64,000 nt of DNA, taken from the NCBI RefSeq assembly GCF_900177275.1, contig NZ_FXAG01000019.1, positions 1 to 64,000 on the forward strand, written 5' to 3'. Positions 9,846 to 18,853 of the stretch are shown piece by piece (position 1 is the stretch's first letter; the number at the start of each line of letters is the position of its first letter). The notes below the pieces were generated by a model that did not search any database, was not told the DNA's origin, and worked only from the letters and a program-made list of their open reading frames with translations. The position numbers and the translations under genes were made by a program. This DNA comes from Pseudogulbenkiania subflava DSM 22618. GTDB taxonomy: Bacteria > Pseudomonadota > Gammaproteobacteria > Burkholderiales > Chromobacteriaceae.

Positions 9846-11345
9846 ATGAAACACAGCATCGGCTTTCGCCTCAACCTGTTGTTCGTGCTGCTGATCACGG
9901 CGGTGCTGAGCGTGTCCGGCTGGCTGACCTACCTCAACACCCGCCAGCAGCTGGAGCAGCAGTACAACGAAGCACGCAGCGCCGTGCAGCAGCGTCTGCG
10001 CACCAACTTGCCCTTGCCGATCTGGAACCTCGACACGGCGTTGCTGCAGCAGAACCTGACGGCGGAACTGACCAGCCCGGTAGAACGCATCGCGGTGTAC
10101 GAGGAAAACGGCAAGCTGCTGCTGGCGCGCGGCGCGGAGCCGGTCGAGGCCGCCGCCGCCGAGCGGCTCGACGTGCCGCTCACCCTCAAGCAGTTCAACC
10201 AGACCCACGCCCTCGGCCACGCCCGCGTGTGGCTGTCGCGCGCCAGCATCGAGGCGCAGTTGAGCAGCCAGGTGTTGAACCGCGTGGCCGAAATCCTGGC
10301 ACTGGACGCGGTGCTGCTGATCGCCCTCTCGATCGCCTTGCGCCTCATGGTGCTGAGCCCGCTGGAAACGCTGAAGGACGCGCTGGCGCTGGCGGCCGAG
10401 CACCAGGGCGGCGAGGACAGCCTCACCCTGCTCACCGAGCGCCAGGACGAATTCGGCGACGTGGTGCGCAGCTTCAACCACATCGCCCAGCGCCTGGCCG
10501 AAGACGTGGAAAAGGGACGCCAGGCCGAGGCCGAAATCCGCCAGGCCTACGACAACCTCAAGCAGGCCCAGGCCACGCTGATGCAGAGCGAGAAGCTGGC
10601 GGCGCTGGGCGGGCTGGTCGCCGGCATCGCCCACGAGATCAACACCCCGGTCGGCATCACGCTCACCTGCGCCAGCCTGCTGGGCGACAAGACGCGCCAG
10701 CTCGCCGGCCAGCTGGAAGCGGGGCAGCTGAAAAAATCCGACGTGCAGGGCTACGTGCAGACAGCGACCGAAAGCGTCGGGCTGATCCAGGTCAACGCCG
10801 AACGCGCGGCGCACCTGGTGCAGAGCTTCAAGCAGGTGGCGGTGGACCAGATGAGCGAGGAGCGCCGCGAGTTCGACCTCGCCGGCTACCTGCACGAAGT
10901 CATCGCCAGCCTGCGCCCCAAGTTCAAGCACAGCGCCATCCGCGTCAGCATCGACTGCGCCGAGGGCATCCGCCTCGACAGCTATCCCGGCGCGCTGGCC
11001 CAGATCATCACCAACCTGCTGGTCAACTCGCTCACCCACGCCTTCGACGAGGGACAGTCGGGCGAGGTCGCGATCCGGGCACAACAGTTGGGCGGCGAGA
11101 TCGCGCTGGAATTCGCCGACAACGGCAAGGGCATCGCGCCGGAGAACCTGCCGCGCGTGTTCACACCGTTTTTCACCACGCGGCGCAGCGCCGGCGGGAG
11201 CGGATTGGGGCTGCACATTGTCTATAACATCGTCACGGGGAAATTAGGTGGACGGTTGCAGGTGGAGAGCCGGCCCAACGCGGGCACGCGCTTCACCCTG
11301 CAGTTTCCGGCGGTGGCGCCGGCGGTCAGCGAGGGCAAGGGATGA
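9846..11345 (+). CDS. Membrane sensor histidine kinase
   Basis: This 499-residue kinase has a first transmembrane helix at about residues 7-26 and a periplasmic sensor of about 130 residues. A second helix (near 155-178) follows, then a HAMP-like linker and a coiled coil. The HisKA H-box GIAHEINTPVG (phospho-acceptor histidine near residue 262) follows. The ATPase domain has an N-box (NLLVNSLTHAF, near 389), G1 (DNGKGIAPEN) and G2 (GGSGLGLHIVYN). ATG 9846 starts right before the first helix, but its ribosome-binding site is weak. Its last codons overlap the response-regulator start by 4 nt (ATGA), so the pair is translationally coupled. The signal is unknown. Confidence 0.9.
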   Translation: MKHSIGFRLNLLFVLLITAVLSVSGWLTYLNTRQQLEQQYNEARSAVQQRLRTNLPLPIWNLDTALLQQNLTAELTSPVERIAVYEENGKLLLARGAEPVEAAAAERLDVPLTLKQFNQTHALGHARVWLSRASIEAQLSSQVLNRVAEILALDAVLLIALSIALRLMVLSPLETLKDALALAAEHQGGEDSLTLLTERQDEFGDVVRSFNHIAQRLAEDVEKGRQAEAEIRQAYDNLKQAQATLMQSEKLAALGGLVAGIAHEINTPVGITLTCASLLGDKTRQLAGQLEAGQLKKSDVQGYVQTATESVGLIQVNAERAAHLVQSFKQVAVDQMSEERREFDLAGYLHEVIASLRPKFKHSAIRVSIDCAEGIRLDSYPGALAQIITNLLVNSLTHAFDEGQSGEVAIRAQQLGGEIALEFADNGKGIAPENLPRVFTPFFTTRRSAGGSGLGLHIVYNIVTGKLGGRLQVESRPNAGTRFTLQFPAVAPAVSEGKG

Positions 11346-12940
11346 ACAGCGCCGAAACGGTAACGAGCCAGGAAGACTGGCTGATCGAGGACGAAGCGGG
11401 CACCACGCCGCCGCCTCCCCTGCTGCGCCCCTGGCGCGTGCTGGTGGTGGACGACGAGCCGGACGTCCATGCGGTAACCCGCCTGACGCTGCAGGGCATC
11501 AGCTACAAGGACCGCGCCGTCGAGCTCCTGAGCGCCTACAGCGCCAAGGAAGGCATGGCCATCCTGCGCGACGAAAAGGACATCGCGCTGGTGCTGCTCG
11601 ACGTGGTGATGGAGAGCGACCACGCCGGGCTGGAGATGGTGCGCGAAGTGCGCGAGGGGCTGGGCAACCGCCTGGTGCGCATCGTGCTGCGCACCGGCCA
11701 GCCGGGCCAGGCACCGGAACAGGAAGTGATCGTCTCCTACGACATCAACGACTACAAGGCCAAGACCGAACTCACCGCGCAGAAGCTGTTCACCACCGTG
11801 ATCGCCTCGCTGCGCGCCTACGAGAGCCTGTTCATCATCGAACGCAGCCGCCAGGGGCTGGACGCCATCCTGGCCGCCACCTCCAACCTGTACCAGATCC
11901 AGTCGCTGCGCGAGTTCGCCTCGGGCGTACTGCGCCAGATCAGCGCCATTCTCGACGTCGGCACCGACGGCGTGCTGTGCGTCTGCGAGGACGCCGCCAT
12001 CGCGGGCGGCACGCTGCAGGTGATCGCCGCCACCGGCCTGTTCGCCGAGCTGCAGCAGAGCGGGCAGCTCGACAGCAGCAGCGCCATCTTCCAGGCCATG
12101 CGCCAAGCCACCGAGAAGCACAGCTGCATTTTCAACCACCCCGGCTCGGTGCTGTATTTCGATACCCACTCGCGGCGCACCTTCGTGATCTACTTCACCC
12201 CGCCGCGCCCGCTGTCCGAGGTGGATCAGGAGCTGCTCAAGGTGTACTGCAACCGCATCGCCGCCGCCTTCGACAACCTCTACTATCACACCCAGATGAA
12301 GAACGCCCAGGAGGCCACCGTGGTGGCGCTGGCCGACCTCGCCGAATACCGCGACAGCACCACCGGCGACCACGTGCGGCGGGTGCAGCGGCTGACCGAC
12401 GCCATCGCCCACCGCATGGCGGCCAAGGGGCTGCATCCGGACATCCTGGCGCCGAGTTTTCTCGAGATGGTGGGCATGGCGAGCATCCTGCACGACGTCG
12501 GCAAGGTCGGCACCCCCGACCTGATCCTGCACAACCCAAGCAAGCACAACCCGGAAGAATGGGAGGTGATGAAGCAGCACGCCAGCATCGGCGCCAAGAT
12601 CCTCGAGAAGTCCGCCAGCATGGTGGAGGGCGAGAGCTATCTGTCGATCGGCGCGCAAATCGCCGCCGGCCATCACGAGTACTACAACGGCAAGGGCTAT
12701 CCCAACGGGGTGGCCGGTACTGCGATTCCGCTGGCGGCGCGCATCGTCGCGGTGGTGGACGTGTTCGATGCACTGCTCTACCGCCGCCCCTACAAGGAAC
12801 CCTGGCCCCTGCCGGACTCGGTCGCCTACATCCGCGACCACGCCGGCGAACACTTCGACCCCGAGGTGGTGGAGATTTTTCTCGAGCTGATCCGGGAGGA
12901 ACACCCCGACCTGGTGCTGCCACCGGCGAAGTCGGCGTGA
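11342..12940 (+). CDS. Response regulator with DUF3369 and HD-GYP domains (cyclic-di-GMP phosphodiesterase)
   Basis: This 532-residue protein has a receiver domain (VLVVDDEPDVHAVT near residue 34, phospho-acceptor Asp in ALVLLDVVMES near 86) and a GAF-like DUF3369 region (about 165-325). A C-terminal HD-GYP domain carries HD in ILHDVGKVGTPD (near 383) and the GYP motif in HHEYYNGKGYPNG (near 448). Such proteins degrade cyclic-di-GMP when activated by their kinase, here the overlapping upstream gene. The DUF3369 plus HD-GYP order is a known family arrangement. The last 15 codons lie inside the first unit of an 89-bp tandem duplication, which leaves the frame and stop codon intact. Confidence 0.92.
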   Translation: MNSAETVTSQEDWLIEDEAGTTPPPPLLRPWRVLVVDDEPDVHAVTRLTLQGISYKDRAVELLSAYSAKEGMAILRDEKDIALVLLDVVMESDHAGLEMVREVREGLGNRLVRIVLRTGQPGQAPEQEVIVSYDINDYKAKTELTAQKLFTTVIASLRAYESLFIIERSRQGLDAILAATSNLYQIQSLREFASGVLRQISAILDVGTDGVLCVCEDAAIAGGTLQVIAATGLFAELQQSGQLDSSSAIFQAMRQATEKHSCIFNHPGSVLYFDTHSRRTFVIYFTPPRPLSEVDQELLKVYCNRIAAAFDNLYYHTQMKNAQEATVVALADLAEYRDSTTGDHVRRVQRLTDAIAHRMAAKGLHPDILAPSFLEMVGMASILHDVGKVGTPDLILHNPSKHNPEEWEVMKQHASIGAKILEKSASMVEGESYLSIGAQIAAGHHEYYNGKGYPNGVAGTAIPLAARIVAVVDVFDALLYRRPYKEPWPLPDSVAYIRDHAGEHFDPEVVEIFLELIREEHPDLVLPPAKSA

Positions 12941-13074
12941 GGGGGGCGTGGACCAATTCACGTATGCTGCCTACACGAACTGGCGAGGAACACCCCGACC
13001 TGGTGCTGCCACCGGCGAAGTCGGCGTGAGGGGGGCGTGGACCAATTCACGTATGCTGCCTACACGAACTGGCG
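12896..13074. repeat. 89-bp perfect tandem duplication across the 3' end of the HD-GYP gene
   Basis: Unit 1 (12896-12984) and unit 2 (12985-13073) look identical by eye. Unit 1 includes the last 15 codons and the stop of the response-regulator gene plus 44 bp downstream. Unit 2 is therefore a non-coding copy of the gene's end. Perfect identity suggests a recent event. Confidence 0.9.
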
Positions 13075-13503
13075 TTGTGTCCGCTCCGCGGACAATTTTG
13101 ACAAGCGGTGCTGACCGCCAGCAGGCAAGGGGATTGTCCCGCCAGCCCCCTTGCAACCCGAGGCGACCCCGACGCCCCGTGAGCTCCCGCTTGGGAAGAT
13201 GGGGCAAGGCGCCACCGAACTCCATGCGTGCAAATCCATCACTGAGCCAATCTCTGCGTGCAAATCTTTGATTTGCTCAGCGATGGATTGGCACGCGGAG
13301 ATTTGCTCAGCGGACGTATTTGCTAACGTCAAATCACTCAAACAAGCGGCGGCTTAAAACCTTGCCCCACCCTGCCCACCCTGCCCAAGCGGCACGGGTC
13401 AACGGGGAGGGGGACGAGTCGTCTCCATCTTGGCTTCGAACCCTGCTGTGATACTGAAAAATCCTGCTAGTCCATCAAGTTATGCAAAATTGTAAGCCGG
13501 CCC
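13075..13503. other. Intergenic stretch holding a family A cruciform module
   Basis: No gene was recognised between the tandem duplication and rtcB. At 13218-13322 lies an internal module of the family A element. AATCCATC-A-CTGAG pairs with CTCAG-C-GATGGATT, and within it CAAATC-TTT-GATTTG. A copy of the cruciform at 6298-6355 is clearly related. No terminal inverted repeats were seen, so this is a partial copy. Confidence 0.5.
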
Positions 13504-14940
13504 TCAACCTTTGATACAAATCTTCGGCCTGAGAAACGCCACACGCCGCGCCAGCCCGGCGGCCTCGGTCACTTCCGCCACGCGGTCAACGTCCTTGTAC
13601 GCTCCCGGCGCCTCCTCCGCCACGCCGCGCAGCGAGCCGGAGCGGATCAGGATGCCGCGCGCCGCCAGCTCGTCCACCAGTTGCCGGCCGTGCCAGAACT
13701 TCAGCGCCTGGTGGCGGCTCATGGCGCGGCCGGCGCCGTGGCTGGCCGAGGCGAAGGCACGGTTCTGCTCCGGCGGATTGCCGGCCAGGATGTAGGAGCC
13801 GGTGCCCATGCTGCCGCCGATGATCACCGGCTGGCCGACCGCCTGGTAGGCATCGGGCAGCCCGGCGTGGCCGGGGCCGAAGGCGCGCGTCGCGCCCTTG
13901 CGGTGCACGTACAGCGTGCGTTCACGGCCCTCCACACGGTGCCGTTCCACCTTGCAGGTGTTGTGTGACACGTCGAACAGCGTGTCGAGACGGGCGCTCG
14001 GCCAATAGCGCGCCAGCACGCCCCGTGTCAGCGCGGCAAGGATCTGGCGGTTGGCCAGCGCGCAATTGATGGCGCTGTTCATCGCGCCCAGGTAGTGCTG
14101 CCCGACGTCGGAGCGGATCGGCGCGCAGGCGAGTTCGCGGTCCGGCAGCGTCAGGCCGAGACTGGCCGCCGACTTGGCCAACAGCAACAGGTAATCGGTG
14201 CCGATCTGGTGCCCCAGCCCGCGCGAGCCGCAGTGGATCGACACCAGCACCTGCCCCACCCGGAGGCCGAAGGCCGCCGCCGCGGCCTCGTCGTGGATGC
14301 GGTCCACCACCTGCACCTCCAGGTAATGGTTGCCGGAGCCCAGCGTGCCCATTTCGCCCAGCTGGCGCTTCTTGGCCAGGTCCGATACCCAGTCCGGCTC
14401 GGCACCGCCGACACAGCCCCGCTCCTCGATGTAGGGCAGATCGTCGGCCGGGCCGAAACCCTGAGCCACCGCCCAGTGCGCGCCCTGCCGCATCACCTGT
14501 TCGAGCTCCCTGACGGACAGCCGCAGCCGCCCCTCCTCGCCGACCCCGGCCGGAATCTCGCGGAACAGGCTGTCGGCCAGGTGGTGCCGTTGCGGCGCCA
14601 GTTGCTCCCAGCTCAGGTCGGTGCGCAGGCAGCGGATGCCGCAGGAGATGTCGAACCCCACGCCACCCGCCGACACCACCCCGCCGGCATCGGCGTCGAA
14701 GGCGGCCACGCCGCCGATCGGAAAGCCATAGCCCCAGTGCGCGTCGGGCATGGTCATCGCCGCGCCCACCAGCCCCGGCAGTCGCGCCACGTTGCGGATC
14801 TGCTCCAGCACCTTGTCGTCCATGCCGCGCAACAGTTCGGCGTCGGCGAACAGCCGCACCTCGCCGCCCCCCTCGCCGGCCGACGGCGGCAGCGTCCACT
14901 CGTACGGCCCGGCCTGCCGCAAGCGCGCGATATCCATCAT
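13504..14940 (-). CDS. rtcB: RNA-splicing ligase RtcB
   Basis: This 478-residue protein joins RNA 2',3'-cyclic phosphate (or 3'-phosphate) ends to 5'-OH ends using GTP and Mn2+. Family motifs in order are GVGFDISCGIRCLR (metal/cysteine site), GTLGSGNHYLEVQ, VSIHCGSRGLGHQ, SHNTCKVE, VHRKGATRAF, GSMGTGSYIL and ASHGAGRAMSR (guanylate-accepting histidine). It is somewhat longer than E. coli RtcB. AGGAGG at 14945-14950 precedes two adjacent ATGs (14940 and 14937); the second has the more usual spacing. The archease gene lies upstream on the same strand, separated by a palindromic element. The pair probably works in RNA repair or tRNA restart after damage. Confidence 0.93.
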   Translation of the reverse strand: MMDIARLRQAGPYEWTLPPSAGEGGGEVRLFADAELLRGMDDKVLEQIRNVARLPGLVGAAMTMPDAHWGYGFPIGGVAAFDADAGGVVSAGGVGFDISCGIRCLRTDLSWEQLAPQRHHLADSLFREIPAGVGEEGRLRLSVRELEQVMRQGAHWAVAQGFGPADDLPYIEERGCVGGAEPDWVSDLAKKRQLGEMGTLGSGNHYLEVQVVDRIHDEAAAAAFGLRVGQVLVSIHCGSRGLGHQIGTDYLLLLAKSAASLGLTLPDRELACAPIRSDVGQHYLGAMNSAINCALANRQILAALTRGVLARYWPSARLDTLFDVSHNTCKVERHRVEGRERTLYVHRKGATRAFGPGHAGLPDAYQAVGQPVIIGGSMGTGSYILAGNPPEQNRAFASASHGAGRAMSRHQALKFWHGRQLVDELAARGILIRSGSLRGVAEEAPGAYKDVDRVAEVTEAAGLARRVAFLRPKICIKG

Positions 14941-14963
14941 GTCACCTCCTAGCCACCATGGCT

Positions 14964-15128
14964 AAAACCTGTTCCGAAGCCGTCACGAGCGGCCCTCAGG
15001 GGGAGAAGAGCAGCACAGGAACCGGAATGGACATGGCGTCCATGAGGATCATGGCTGAGCGAATCTCCATGAGAGAGCCGCACATGGGCACCGATCAGGG
15101 ACGCACAGCAGGCTCATGGACAGGTTTT
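14964..15128. repeat. Palindromic MITE-like element, family A, between archease and rtcB
   Basis: Terminal arms AAAACCTGTTCCG (14964-14976) and GGACAGGTTTT (15118-15128) are inverted copies. Inside are AGGAACCGGAATGGAC/GTCCATGAGGATCATGG (around 15020-15052) and GCTGAGCGAATC, shared with the copies at 6236-6473 and 7405-7475. Its right end begins at the archease stop codon (TCA, 15128-15130) and its left end stops just before the rtcB ribosome-binding site, so it fills the operon junction exactly. Confidence 0.65.
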
Positions 15129-15568
15129 CACACATCCACCACGCAGCGCGCCCGCCATCCGCCCTCCTGCGGCGTCAGCGAGAGCTGCGTCAGGGTGGCA
15201 CCCTTCACCTCGACGCCGCGCTCCAGTTCCGCCGTCCACGGCTGTCCCGCCGCCTCGCCGTGCCAGCGGCTGCCCTCGCGCCGGAGCCGGAAACGGCACC
15301 ACACCAGGCGCCGGCTCTGCGCCTCCGCCAGCAGCAGGTTGAGCCAGGTCACCAGCGCCAGCTCCGGGTCGGCCTCGTCGAAGTCCAGCTCCAGCTGCTG
15401 CTCCGGGCGCAACGCGGCGAGATCGGTCATCACCGCGAACATCGCCTCGGCTGCCGCCTCCATCGCCGCCTCGGGGGTCGCCCCGCAGGCCTCGATGCCG
15501 AGGTCGGCGTCGTGATCGAAATAGCCGTAGCGCTGCGTTGCCGTCGCCGGCACGTCAGGTAAGACCAT
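15128..15568 (-). CDS. Archease (RtcB cofactor)
   Basis: This 146-residue protein has the archease fold signature: GYFDHDADLGIEACG at residues 14-28, an acidic helix (EAAMEAAAEAMFAVMTDL) and LVTWLNLLLAEAQ near residue 77. It ends with VVDV, where a conserved aspartate contributes to the metal site. Archease speeds RtcB guanylylation and multiple turnover. GGAGG at 15576-15580 is 7 nt upstream of ATG 15568. It precedes rtcB, with the family A element between the two genes. Confidence 0.88.
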   Translation of the reverse strand: MVLPDVPATATQRYGYFDHDADLGIEACGATPEAAMEAAAEAMFAVMTDLAALRPEQQLELDFDEADPELALVTWLNLLLAEAQSRRLVWCRFRLRREGSRWHGEAAGQPWTAELERGVEVKGATLTQLSLTPQEGGWRARCVVDV

Positions 15569-15756
15569 GGCGTCGCCTCCGCGCCCCGCTCCCGCCCGGG
15601 AGTGGGCATCGTGAATCCTTCATTATATGAAGCCGCCCGGGCGACGGCGGACTCGCCTCCTCCGCCCGCCGCAGTCGAAAAAACCGCCGCTTTCCACCCT
15701 GCCAGCGCTACGGCGGACTAGCCTATGAAATGGGAGCGAACGGCAAGGAGAGCGCG

Positions 15757-16752
15757 ATGACCACGCTGGCGCTGGCGGGCGACGTGATGCTGGGACGGCT
15801 GGTGAGCGACATCGTGATCAAGAACCCGGCGGCCCAGCCCTGGGGTGACCTGCTGCCGGTCATGGGCGGTGCCGACGCCCGCCTCGTCAACCTGGAATGC
15901 GCCATCACCCGGCACCACCAGCGCTGGACGCGCACCGACAAGGTGTTCCACTTCCGCGCCGACCCACGGGTGGTCGAGGTGCTGCGCGCGGCACGCATCG
16001 ACGCCGTCGCGCTCGCCAACAACCACGTGCTCGATTACAACGAAGCCGGCCTGCTCGACACCCTGCAGCATCTCGACCGCGCCGACATCGCCCACGCCGG
16101 CGCCGGCCACGACCTGGCCGAAGCCTGCCGGCCGGCGCTGATCGACGCCCGCGGCTGCCGCGTGGCGCTGATCGCCATCACCGACAACGAGCCGCCGTTC
16201 GCCGCCACGAGCGAGCACGCCGGCACGCGCTACCTGCCGATCGACCCGGCCAGCCTGCCGGAGGTGGAACGCCAGGTGCGGGCCGCGCGCGCTGCCGGTG
16301 CGGCGCTGGTGGTGCTGTCCTGCCACTGGGGGCCGAACATGGTCGAACGCCCACCGGCGCACTTCCGCGCTTTCGCCCGCGCCGCCATCGACCTGGGCGT
16401 GGACCTGTTCCACGGCCACAGCGCCCACCTGTGCCAGGGCGTCGAGATTCACCACGGCAAGCCCATCCTGTACGACACCGGCGACTTCCTCGACGACTAC
16501 GCGGTCGACCCGTGGTGGCGCAACGACTGGAGCTTCCTGTTCCTGGCAAGCTTCGACGCCGGCCGCTTGAGCCGGCTCGAGCTGGTGCCGGTGCTGCTCA
16601 CGCTGGCGCGGGTCCAGCGCGCGCCCGAGCCCGAGCGTTCCGCGCTGTGCCGGCGCATGCGGGCGCTCTCGGCCGAATTCGGCACCGACTTGATCGAGGT
16701 TGGTGAACGACTGCGCTGGGAGGCGGGAGATGGCGGGGATGCGGGGGCGTAG
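15757..16752 (+). CDS. CapA family protein (PGA_cap metallophosphatase fold)
   Basis: This 331-residue protein carries the bacterial CapA hallmarks LALAGDVMLGRLV at its N-terminus, ARLVNLECAIT (near 45), VALANNHVLDYNEAG (near 90), VLSCHWGPNM (near 190) and FHGHSAHLCQGVEI (near 223). Family members are linked to poly-gamma-glutamate or capsule formation, and many are stand-alone proteins of unclear role, as here. No signal peptide is visible. ATG 15757 has AAGGAG 6 nt upstream, so an in-frame ATG at 15730 is rejected. No capsule genes are near it. The archease gene is divergent. Confidence 0.85.
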   Translation: MTTLALAGDVMLGRLVSDIVIKNPAAQPWGDLLPVMGGADARLVNLECAITRHHQRWTRTDKVFHFRADPRVVEVLRAARIDAVALANNHVLDYNEAGLLDTLQHLDRADIAHAGAGHDLAEACRPALIDARGCRVALIAITDNEPPFAATSEHAGTRYLPIDPASLPEVERQVRAARAAGAALVVLSCHWGPNMVERPPAHFRAFARAAIDLGVDLFHGHSAHLCQGVEIHHGKPILYDTGDFLDDYAVDPWWRNDWSFLFLASFDAGRLSRLELVPVLLTLARVQRAPEPERSALCRRMRALSAEFGTDLIEVGERLRWEAGDGGDAGA

Positions 16753-16780
16753 GCACGCTGCCGCCCGTACATGAAGAAAA

Positions 16781-18103
16781 CTAGTGCTCCTCCCGGTCGA
16801 GCTGCTGCGCCAGCGCCTGCAGCGCCGGGCTGATTTCGACGCGATACGGCCGCGTTGCCGGTAACCGCGATAACTGCGCGGCGACGTGGTCGCGGCTTTG
16901 CGCCAGGGGCACTGCCTCGCTCACGCGCTGCCCCTGCCGCATGGAGCTTTGCAGTAAGGGCACGCCGGCCGGCGGCGGTTCGTCCAGCAAGGCCACCACG
17001 TCGTGCTCGAAGCGGCCGTCCACGGCGTAGCAGCGATACACCTGCTTGCGGCCGGGCCAGGTCGCCTTGCCGGCGGAGCGCTTGCGCCGCGCCGTGCCGG
17101 CGTATTCCTGCAGCTTGTAGACGCAGTCGAGGTAGGGGCTGTCGCAGGAGGTGTCGACGCGCGTGCCGACACCGAAGCCGTCGATCGGCGCCCCCGCGGC
17201 GAGCAGGCCGCGCAGTTCGTCCTCGTCGAGGTTGCCGCTGCAGAAGATGCCGATGCCGTGCTGGCCGGCCTCGTCGAGAATGGCCCGCACCGCGCGCGCA
17301 TGCGCGGCGAGGTCGCCGCTATCGAGCCGCACCGAGCCGATGCGGATGCCCTGCTGTGCCAGCCGGGGCGCCAGCGCCGCCACCTTGTGCGCCGCCGCTT
17401 CGGTGTCGTAGGTATCGATCAGGAACACCACGTTGTCCGGCTGCGAGCGGGCAAAGCGCTCAAAGGCCTCGACCTCGGTGGCGTGCGCCTCGACGTAAGA
17501 ATGCGCCATGGTGCCGAACACCGGGATGCCGAACCGCATCCCGGCCTGCACCGTCGCCGTACCGTCGTACCCGGCCAGGTAGCAGGCGCGCGCCGCCATC
17601 AGGCCGGCCTCGCCGCCGTGGGTGCGGCGAAAGCCGAAGTCCACCAGGCGCTTGCCCGGCGCGGCCAGGGTGCAGCGTACCGCCTTGGACGCCACCACGG
17701 TCTGGAAATGCACCAGGTTGATGAGCCGGCTCTCGATCAGCTGGGCCTGGGCGATCGGCGCCGTGACGCGCAGGATCGGTTCGTTGGGGTAGAACAGCGT
17801 GCCCTCGGGCATGGCGTCGATGTCGCCGCGGAAGCGGAAGTCGCGCAGGTAATCGAGAAAGGCCGGCTTGAAACGGTGCTGGCTGGCAAGCCAGTCAAGC
17901 TCCTCCGGGGCAAAGCGCAGGGTCTCGACATACGCCAAGAGCTGTTCCAGGCCCGCCGCGATCAGGAAATCGCGCCCCGGCGGCAGGCTGCGCACGAAAC
18001 ATTCGAAGACCGCGGTCTCCGCCATGCCTTCGTCGAAATAGGCCTGCAGCATGGTGAGCTGGTACCAGTCGGTCAGGAGCACGCTGCCGGGCGAGTCGCT
18101 CAT
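16781..18103 (-). CDS. pncB: Nicotinate phosphoribosyltransferase
   Basis: This 440-residue protein converts nicotinate and PRPP to nicotinate mononucleotide in NAD salvage. It starts with the family-typical LLTDWYQLTMLQAYF (residues 8-22). Further features are FGFRRTHGGEAGLMAARACYLAGYDGT near 160 and IRIGSVRLDSGDLAAHA near 255, the phosphate-binding region. FGVGTRVDTSCDSPYLDCVYKL follows near 310. Its start overlaps the pncA stop by 4 nt (ATGA), so nicotinamidase and this enzyme form a coupled two-step salvage unit. The gene ends 28 bp from the converging capA-like gene. Confidence 0.92.
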   Translation of the reverse strand: MSDSPGSVLLTDWYQLTMLQAYFDEGMAETAVFECFVRSLPPGRDFLIAAGLEQLLAYVETLRFAPEELDWLASQHRFKPAFLDYLRDFRFRGDIDAMPEGTLFYPNEPILRVTAPIAQAQLIESRLINLVHFQTVVASKAVRCTLAAPGKRLVDFGFRRTHGGEAGLMAARACYLAGYDGTATVQAGMRFGIPVFGTMAHSYVEAHATEVEAFERFARSQPDNVVFLIDTYDTEAAAHKVAALAPRLAQQGIRIGSVRLDSGDLAAHARAVRAILDEAGQHGIGIFCSGNLDEDELRGLLAAGAPIDGFGVGTRVDTSCDSPYLDCVYKLQEYAGTARRKRSAGKATWPGRKQVYRCYAVDGRFEHDVVALLDEPPPAGVPLLQSSMRQGQRVSEAVPLAQSRDHVAAQLSRLPATRPYRVEISPALQALAQQLDREEH

Positions 18104-18693
18104 GCCGCCAGATCCTGAAACACCACCGGATGCGCGCCGAGCCGGCACATCTCGCCCTCGGCGCGCATGCCGTCGTCGGGATCGACGTTGACGGCACGGA
18201 TCGCATCCACCAACAGGCACACCGTGAACCCCTGCTTGAGGGCATCGCGCACGGTGTTGAGCACGCAATAGTCGGTGGCGAGCCCACCGACGAACAGACG
18301 CCCCACCCCGTTACGCTGCAGCGCATGTTCCAGCCGCGTGCCGTCGAAGCCGGAATAGGCGTCCCGCCTGATATGCATGGCCTTCGAGACGACAACGGTC
18401 GAGCGCGGCAGGTGCAGCCTCGGCGCGAACTGGGCCCCCTCGCTGCCGGCAATGCAATGCGCCGGCCAAGGCCCCCCCTGCTGGGCGAACGAACAGTGAT
18501 CGGGAGGGTGCCAATCCCGGGTGGCATATACCGGCAAGCGCTGAGCCACGAAAACATCGATATAACGATTGAGCACCGGCACCACCTCGTCGCCGCTACC
18601 CACCGCCAACCGCCCGCCAGGCAGGAAGTCGTTCTGCACGTCGACCACGAGAAGGGCATCTCCGTGCGACAGCGTTATGACAGATGGGGACAT
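18100..18693 (-). CDS. pncA: Nicotinamidase/pyrazinamidase
   Basis: This 197-residue isochorismatase-fold hydrolase turns nicotinamide into nicotinate and ammonia. The catalytic triad is visible: Asp in LLVVDVQNDFLPGG, Lys in VVSKAMHI, and Cys in GLATDYCVLNTVRDAL. Metal-binding residues lie in TRDWHPPDHCSF. The start at ATG 18693 is chosen because the domain begins there; ATG 18702 is possible and neither has a strong ribosome-binding site. It overlaps pncB, which uses its product. Confidence 0.93.
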   Translation of the reverse strand: MSPSVITLSHGDALLVVDVQNDFLPGGRLAVGSGDEVVPVLNRYIDVFVAQRLPVYATRDWHPPDHCSFAQQGGPWPAHCIAGSEGAQFAPRLHLPRSTVVVSKAMHIRRDAYSGFDGTRLEHALQRNGVGRLFVGGLATDYCVLNTVRDALKQGFTVCLLVDAIRAVNVDPDDGMRAEGEMCRLGAHPVVFQDLAA

Positions 18694-18853
18694 GGCAATC
18701 ATCCCGAAGCAATAATTCCTCACTTTATTGTAGACCCGCTGTCTGGCTGCGGCAGGAACGACAAGGCCCACGCCGGCCATTTGCAGCCGGACGGACGGGC
18801 CAGGATCCAGGATCCAGGATCAGGGTGAGAGAAAGGGGATGCCCGCAGCGTGT

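Noticed and set aside
11222-12961. 579-codon open frame opposite the HD-GYP gene
   Set aside because: Shadow of the real gene; His/Gln/Val/Gly-rich composition, no ribosome-binding site or family match.
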